A stretch of 64,000 bases of DNA from Orientallactaga sibirica (Eukaryota > Chordata > Mammalia > Rodentia > Dipodidae), in contig JAEOAD010002712.1 of NCBI GenBank assembly GCA_036365145.1, positions 4,421,001-4,485,000 of the forward strand, given 5' to 3'. A program made the position numbers and the translations under genes. The notes under the pieces were generated by a model, which searched no databases, had not been told where the DNA came from, and saw only the letters and a program-made list of their open reading frames with translations. This document shows, piece after piece, positions 58,996-64,000 of the stretch (position 1 is its first letter; each line of letters begins with the position of its first letter).

Positions 58996-58996
<1 letters not shown>
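58641..58996. other. HHAT intron just upstream of the exon
   Basis: Unique sequence without a recognised repeat; no further exon seen. Confidence 0.5.

Positions 58997-59034
<38 letters not shown>
58997..59034 (+). repeat. (CA)n microsatellite
   Basis: About 18 uninterrupted CA units. Confidence 0.97.
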
Positions 59035-59036
<2 letters not shown>

Positions 59037-59133
59037 GTGGAAAAGGGACTAGTTAGAAAGAAGGGATTCAGTGAGAGGAGGAAGAGGAGAAGAGAAAGGT
59101 CAGGAGGTAATGTCAATAAATAAAAAATGTTAA

Positions 59134-59272
59134 GGCTGGGGGAATGGTGGCGCATGTCTTTAATCCCAGCACTCAGGAGGCAGAGGTAGGAGGATCATCA
59201 TGAGTTCGAGGCCACCCTGACACTACATAGTGAATCCTAAGCTACAGCGAGACCCTACCTCAAAAAACAAAA
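59134..59272 (+). mobile_element. B1-type SINE
   Basis: 'ggctgggggaatggtggcgc', 'tttaatcccagcactcagga', 'ccctacctcaaaaaacaaaa'. Confidence 0.94.
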
Positions 59273-59275
59273 AAG

Positions 59276-59485
59276 GGCTGGAGAGATGGCTTAGTGGTTA
59301 CAGTGCATGCCTGAGAAGCCTAAGGACCCAGGTTCAATTCTCCAGGTCCCACATAATCCAGATGCACATGCTGGCACATGCATCTGGAGTTTGTTTGCAG
59401 TGGCTAGAGGCCCTGGAATGCCCATTCTCACTCTCTCCTCCCTCTCTCTTTCTCTAATAAATAAATAAAAATAAAATTAAAAATT
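59276..59485 (+). mobile_element. tRNA-derived SINE
   Basis: 'gggctggagagatggcttag', 'ggttcaattctccaggtccc', CT-rich stretch and AAAT tail, directly behind the B1 tail. Confidence 0.94.
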
Positions 59486-59902
59486 TAAAGACTATTAGAA
59501 AGTGAAAACCCTCCCCATATCCTTTCAAACATACATCAGTGCACAGCCACCAGGACAAGTAGAATCAATAGATGGGCTCAGAGCACGTTGGGGACAACGA
59601 GGAACCTGCGCCACCATACACGGCGTGTGGGGACATAACGTAGCTCAGCCGCTGGAAAGTAGTCTGGTATTCCTCAGCAAGCAACACAGAGTTGCCCATG
59701 ACCCAGGATTTCAACTCTGATATCTGCCCAGGAGAAATGCAAGCAGATCTATACAGACACTAAGCCAAGCCAGTCACAGCAGCATCAGATTAACCTTAAC
59801 AGCCAAAGGAAAGGACCCAGATGCCCATCGTCTAGCAGATCAATGATGCTATATCCATATAAGAGTGTTATTCCACCCCTAAAAAGGAATGACGCACTGA
59901 CT

Positions 59903-60560
59903 GTGAACTGATGTGCTCAGACAAAAGGCCGCACCTATGTGAAAGATTCCACAAAGCCAATGGACTGGCTGGAACTATGGAGCAGTGGAATGCTGCAGAT
60001 GCAGAGTCAAGTTATCTTGTGCTATCTGATTCCCCTCAAAAGCCATTCTTTAGAGCCAGCCGTGGTGGTGCACGCCTTTAATCCCAGCACTTGGGAGGCA
60101 GAGGTAGGAGAATCGCCATGAGTTCGAAGCCACCTGAGACTACATAGTGAATTCCAGATCAGCCTGAGCTAGAGTGAGACCCTACCTCGAAACCCCCCTC
60201 CCCAAAAAAAGCCATTCTTTGCCCACCTCTGTTCTAACCTACCATCATTTTAATTGGCAAGAAGGTAAAGCTTTTGGAATGCATTGACCTATCAGGCCAC
60301 CAGCTTCCATGGCTGAAAATGTCATCAGAGAGTCATAGGCCTGGAGCAGAGATTCCCCACTCTGCTGTCACCTGCCCATGCAATGGTCCCACCACTGTGC
60401 TTAAAATAATGCCTTGGTTTATCACTGTCTTTTGTGACTGTAAAAGTTCACATAAGCACTTCCACATGGGAACGACCTGAATCTGTGTTCCCCGGGCCCT
60501 GCTCACTCATGCTCAGGATAAATTGTCCTTTGTTCCCTTGAGCTGTGTTTTTTGTCAACA
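59903..60560 (+). mobile_element. Probable solo LTR inserted in the old L1
   Basis: Begins near tgtgaactgatgtgctcaga and ends ttttttgtcaaca (TG...CA). The 3' part 'ctcactcatgctcaggataaattgtcctttg' (60510-60540 region, read in two parts) resembles the R/U5 of ERV LTRs. It is interrupted by a B1. No TSD was confirmed. Confidence 0.45.
60052..60206 (+). mobile_element. B1-type SINE
   Basis: Full B1 body 'agccagccgtggtggtgcac'; flanked by aaaagccattcttt on both sides. Confidence 0.96.
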
Positions 60561-60839
60561 CGGATGAAGCATGGAAGCTGGACACAGGAGATCACATGCT
60601 GTACGATTCCATCCACGTGGACGTCCAGCAGGGGGGCTTATAGAGACAGAAGGACAGTGAGTGGTGGTTTAGCACTTGGGGCAGGAAGACTGGCAGACAG
60701 GAGGAGATGGGGGAAGGAAGGAGGGAGGGAGGCCGCTAAAGAGGACAGCTTGTTTGTGAGGTAATAAGGCACTCTGTAGCTGAGGTCATGATGGTCTCGC
60801 TAGGTGTAAAGACACTGACCACCACGGAACTGAATAAAT

Positions 60840-61200
60840 TACTTTTATGTGTGTGTGTGTGTGTGTGTGTGTGCAGATGTATGTGACTTGTCCACACACA
60901 CTGTGTGTGTGTGTGTGTGTGTGTGTATGGCTTATGCACACATGTGTGGAGGCCAGAGTATAAGGTCAAGTCCTCCTCTATCAGTCTTCCACTGTTTATG
61001 TGACACAGTCTCTTCCTGACCCTGAAGCTGCAGTTTTCCGTCTCACTGGCTGAGCAGCAATTGTTCACCCACCTGAGGTCTAGGGTTATAGGCATATGTG
61101 GCCATGCCCAACTTTTCGTAGGGGGCTGGGACTTGAACTCAGGCCCTCAGGCTTGCATGGTGATCAGTCGTGCCCACCGAACCCTCTCCTTGGCCTGTCA
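60840..61200 (-). mobile_element. B4-like SINE with two (GT)n tracts
   Basis: Minus strand starts 'ggccaaggagagggttcggt', continues 'gcctgagggcctgagttcaa', and ends in CA repeats seen as (GT)n at 60848-60873 and 60901-60927. Confidence 0.7.
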
Positions 61201-61891
61201 GTGGATGAATCACGTGGTGTGCACACTGTGTCCTAATACAGGTGATAGAAACAGAGTAACAAAAATACTCTAAGCGGAGCCCTACACTGGCCTCTGACCT
61301 TTCCCTATTGCAAGGAAAGCAGGGTGTGGCTCTGGGTGTGACATGAGACTGAACCTTGTGGTTCCAGCCACAATTCCAGGGGAGTAGGGACGCTCTATGC
61401 TTCCCACCTGCCTTGGGCTTCCTGGCAGATGACTTTACTCTCCTTGCAGGAGGCAGGTGAAGGGCTTGGCTCCATGCTGACTGCTGCCAGGGCCAAGGGC
61501 AGAGGGGAGGCAGTGAGGCAAAGAGATGGCAGACGGTAAAGCATGGCCGGAAGTGCCAGCAGCATGTCCTGCCCACCTTTCACACTGGGCTGGAAATGCT
61601 GCAGGACAGTTGGTGCCGCTGACCAAGAGATCCTCCAGAATATTCTAAAATAAATAATTATCTAAGCCTCACAGAGGTGTAAGTGAGAAATTACTATCTG
61701 ACCTTCGCACAGTTGTGTCACCATGGTGTGGTGGGTGACTGTGCCAGGGAAAGTGCAGAAGCCACTTTCTGAATACACCCTGGTTGGTAACAGGTGTTGG
61801 CTCAAACATGAAAGTCTACATCCTGCAATGAGAAAACCTCAGCTCCCTCGTCTCATTCACCCAAACAAGTTCTTCTGATTTGGAAACATGA
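61201..61891. other. Intronic DNA, nothing recognised
   Basis: Overlapping ORFs (largest 145 codons, minus, partly over the SINE) show no HHAT or other domain. Confidence 0.5.

Positions 61892-61927
<36 letters not shown>
61892..61927 (+). repeat. (CA)n microsatellite
   Basis: About 18 uninterrupted CA units. Confidence 0.97.
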
Positions 61928-61933
<6 letters not shown>

Positions 61934-62486
61934 TCACCCAGAGTGAGATGTATGTGCCAGACCGGCTAGAGACAGCTGGATGGAGGACGGCCGGTTAAAT
62001 GACACATGATCAGCTGGGTGTGGAAGGAACTGGGGAAAACTTTGGGCGCTTGGGCCACCTGAGCTCCTGGGGACAGGAAGCAGCAGGAACGTCTTGGCCC
62101 TGGGGGCGGGATGCCAGCTCGGGAAGAGTGGAACACTTGTGTCTCGAGTACTCCCTTGGCTTCTGACCTAATTTTTAGACAATTATCGTATCTGAGGCTT
62201 GTGAATTAAAGTCAGTAGCTGAGTCTACACATTTATCAGTCGCTGCACAAAATCATCATTTATTGTCACTTTCACACACAACGAGGCTGAGAAGGAGGTT
62301 ATGTAGGTGGTTTAATATAACTGGCTAAATCTAACTGAAGATAATTGAGGTTCCCACTTACCCCAACATAGGTAGAAGAGATAAGAGGCCACACATATTT
62401 ACAAAGATGCAGCAAGGGCTCTATTGACCTGTTACTGAAGATTTCTTATGGATTAAGATACAAACAGCTTAAATAGACTTTCCTTG
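61928..62486. other. Intronic DNA with candidate conserved AT-rich segment
   Basis: 62165-62350 is AT-rich, repeat-free and contains words such as gacaattatcg and gtgaattaaag; no coding potential. Confidence 0.4.
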
Positions 62487-62488
62487 AA

Positions 62489-62702
62489 ATTTTTTAAAAT
62501 ATTTTTTATTTATTTGAAAGAGGCTGAGAGAGACAAGGAGAAGGGAGGGGGAGCATGGGTGCACCAGGGCCTCCTGACACTGCAAATAAACCCCAGACCC
62601 ACTTTGTGTGTGTGGCTTTATGAGAGTACTGGGGAATTGCACTTTAGACCATCAGGCTTTACAATCAAGTACCTTTAACCACTGAGCAATCTCTCCAGTC
62701 CT
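62489..62702 (-). mobile_element. tRNA-derived SINE, diverged
   Basis: Reverse copy ending 'cactgagcaatctctccag', flanked by tttccttgaaattt / tttccttgagattt. Confidence 0.88.
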
Positions 62703-62789
62703 TTCCTTGAGATTTCAATAACTGGTTCACAAACTTGTAGGTAAAAAGCAAGATCATTGCCATTTTTATGTGCACGTCTTTTTCTTTAC

Positions 62790-62863
62790 AGGTCTGGGTA
62801 TTTAGCCCAGGGTCTCGTGCATGCTAAGCGAGCACTCGAGCTCTGAGCTACCACCCCAGCCCC
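62790..62863 (-). mobile_element. ID-like SINE
   Basis: Minus strand 'ggggctggggtggtagctca', 'gagtgctcgcttagcatgca', 'cgagaccctgggctaaatac'; the classical ID element layout. Confidence 0.8.
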
Positions 62864-63161
62864 TCTGTTGACTTCACAGCCGTGGTTTGTGCTCTGTGAT
62901 CAGCAATCCAACAGCCTTGCACTTAGCATCTGCCGGAAATGTGGGCTCCACTGCTTCTCCTCGACCTGAAAACCAGTCTTTCGCTTGTAAGAGTTCGCCT
63001 AAGGTTTCAGAGCTGACCCTACGGCTTTTGCTACATTCTCTCAGGCATACTATTAGCAAGAAAGCAACATGAGAATATAAATTACTCACTCTACCCTGAC
63101 TGGAAGTTATCAGGCAAACATAAGTTGAACAAGCCCTCCTCAAGTTCAAAAATATAGAATC
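62864..63161. other. Intronic DNA
   Basis: Nothing recognised. Confidence 0.5.
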
Positions 63162-63331
63162 TGGAGGTAGAGAGATGGCTCAGAAGTTAAAGGTACTTAT
63201 TTACAAAGCCTGATGGCCTGGGTTCGATTCCCCAGTACCCATATAAAGCCAGATGCACAAAGTGGCACATATGTCTGGAGTTTGTTTACAGTGGCAGGAG
63301 GCCCTAGAGTACCCATGCTCACTCTGTCTGC

Positions 63332-63365
<34 letters not shown>

Positions 63366-63398
63366 GAAATAAATAAACAATATTTTTAAATACAGAAT
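63162..63398 (+). mobile_element. tRNA-derived SINE
   Basis: 'ctggaggtagagagatggct', 'gggttcgattccccagtacc', CT-rich stretch, AAAT tail; flanked by aaatatagaat / aaatacagaat. Confidence 0.93.
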
Positions 63399-64000
63399 TT
63401 GACTAAATTTTCATACTTAAAACACTTGAGGTATAATTGATTCTATGTAACCTTATGCTTTTCCCTTCCAAGACCCACATGTAAGTCCATGTACTTGGCA
63501 TTCTCTCATGCAGCAAACATGCTGTGACTCCTGGGCTCACGAGTGACAGGCTATAGAAAAAGAGTGGAGGTGCAATCGTGAAATGGGGCTCACACATGGA
63601 GAACTCATGCACAGCTGCATTTTCCTCTCCTTTCACCATAGCACTTTCTTTGGCCTCTGTGCCCCTGCCCCTCTCCTCAAAATTCCACTTCACCTTCAAA
63701 TCACAGCTTGAACTGTCCTTGTCTGTTCCCTTAACATGGCTGCTGGACACTGGCTCCTTGACAAAGCAAGGGTCATAAACCAGCAGTGGGATAAGAACTC
63801 ACACCACCAGGGCAGGAAACAAGCCAAACACAGCGGCTCAGACACCATCCCTTCGTGTCTAACAAATACCCACATGTACTTGTTTGCCAGGTAGAGTTCC
63901 AGATGCTTGGCATGTGAACAGGAGATCATGCCTGCGTGCACTTACCATAACAAGAATCAACAGAAAAGAGACACAGAGGTGAATTCTGCATAGCCAACCA
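63399..64000. other. Intronic DNA, nothing recognised
   Basis: Unique sequence to the right edge; ORFs up to 115 codons lack domains. Confidence 0.5.

Larger units (their letters stand above)
59505..60760 (+). mobile_element. Ancient LINE-1 (L1M-like) 3' end, interrupted
   Basis: 59640-59902 follows the conserved end of mammalian L1 ORF2 (ggaaagtagtctggtattcc, 'aaaggaaaggacccagatgc', 'aaaaaggaatgacgcactga'). The reading resumes at 60561 with 'ggatgaagcatggaagctgg', 'gtacgattccatccacgtgg' and 'agacagaaggacagtgagtg', the known continuation. An LTR-like sequence with a B1 lies between. Confidence 0.75.
58638..64000 (-). other. HHAT: HHAT intron upstream of the exon (runs off the right edge)
   Basis: The preceding exon should end near residue 286 (the region around Glu-Thr-Val-Ser-Cys-Trp in human). 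No such reading was seen on the minus strand up to 64000. This 5.4 kb contains SINEs, an old L1/LTR cluster and microsatellites. Confidence 0.8.

Noticed and set aside
58641..64000. Preceding HHAT exon
   Set aside because: No minus-strand reading resembling residues 240-286 was found by eye.

Overview
This is mammalian nuclear DNA, almost certainly from a rodent. It is packed with B1-type (7SL-derived) SINEs, B4-like ID/B1 chimeric SINEs, a tRNA-derived SINE of the 'gctggagagatggcttag' type, rodent-style L1 elements with long (about 1.3 kb) 3' UTRs, and MaLR-like LTRs. The SINE sequences match my memory of jerboa (Dipodidae, e.g. Jaculus) repeats. That species guess is inference and was not checked.

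One host protein-coding feature is supported: a single 151-bp internal exon on the minus strand at 58487-58637. It encodes 49 complete codons of HHAT (hedgehog acyltransferase), human residues about 287-335, and includes the Cys324 position. It has a canonical AG acceptor and GT donor. The gene runs right to left, so 1-58486 is downstream intron and 58638-64000 is upstream intron. I found no other HHAT exon here. The catalytic Asp339 and His379 codons lie in exons beyond the left edge.

Layout: 1-9045 holds three consecutive L1 3' ends (+), of which the middle one, with a B1 pair, is a roughly 3.24-kb tandem duplication made by L1-L1 recombination. 9055-17985 is intron with SINEs, a roughly 20-bp minisatellite (10309-11047) and a 38-bp minisatellite (12790-13093). 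17985-23597 is a 5'-truncated L1 (-) retaining the end of ORF1 and most of ORF2. 23598-30097 is mainly unique intron with several LTR fragments and a GA-rich minisatellite. 30098-35732 is a heavily nested, internally deleted L1 (+). 35733-46315 is unique intron with a 73-bp minisatellite (39868-41656) and a 15-bp minisatellite (42121-42722). 46316-51590 is an old L1 (+) whose ORF2 carries an internally amplified 92-bp minisatellite (49811-51068). 51591-58486 holds a MaLR-like retroelement, polypurine DNA and a 74-bp minisatellite. 58487-64000 holds the HHAT exon, a nested old L1/LTR/B1 cluster and more SINEs.

All long reading frames in the window belong to retroelements or minisatellites, or are chance. 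I found no RNA gene, CRISPR array or novel multi-gene system. The interesting biology is the HHAT exon, the L1-L1 recombination product, and several young tandem arrays whose variants record CpG decay.
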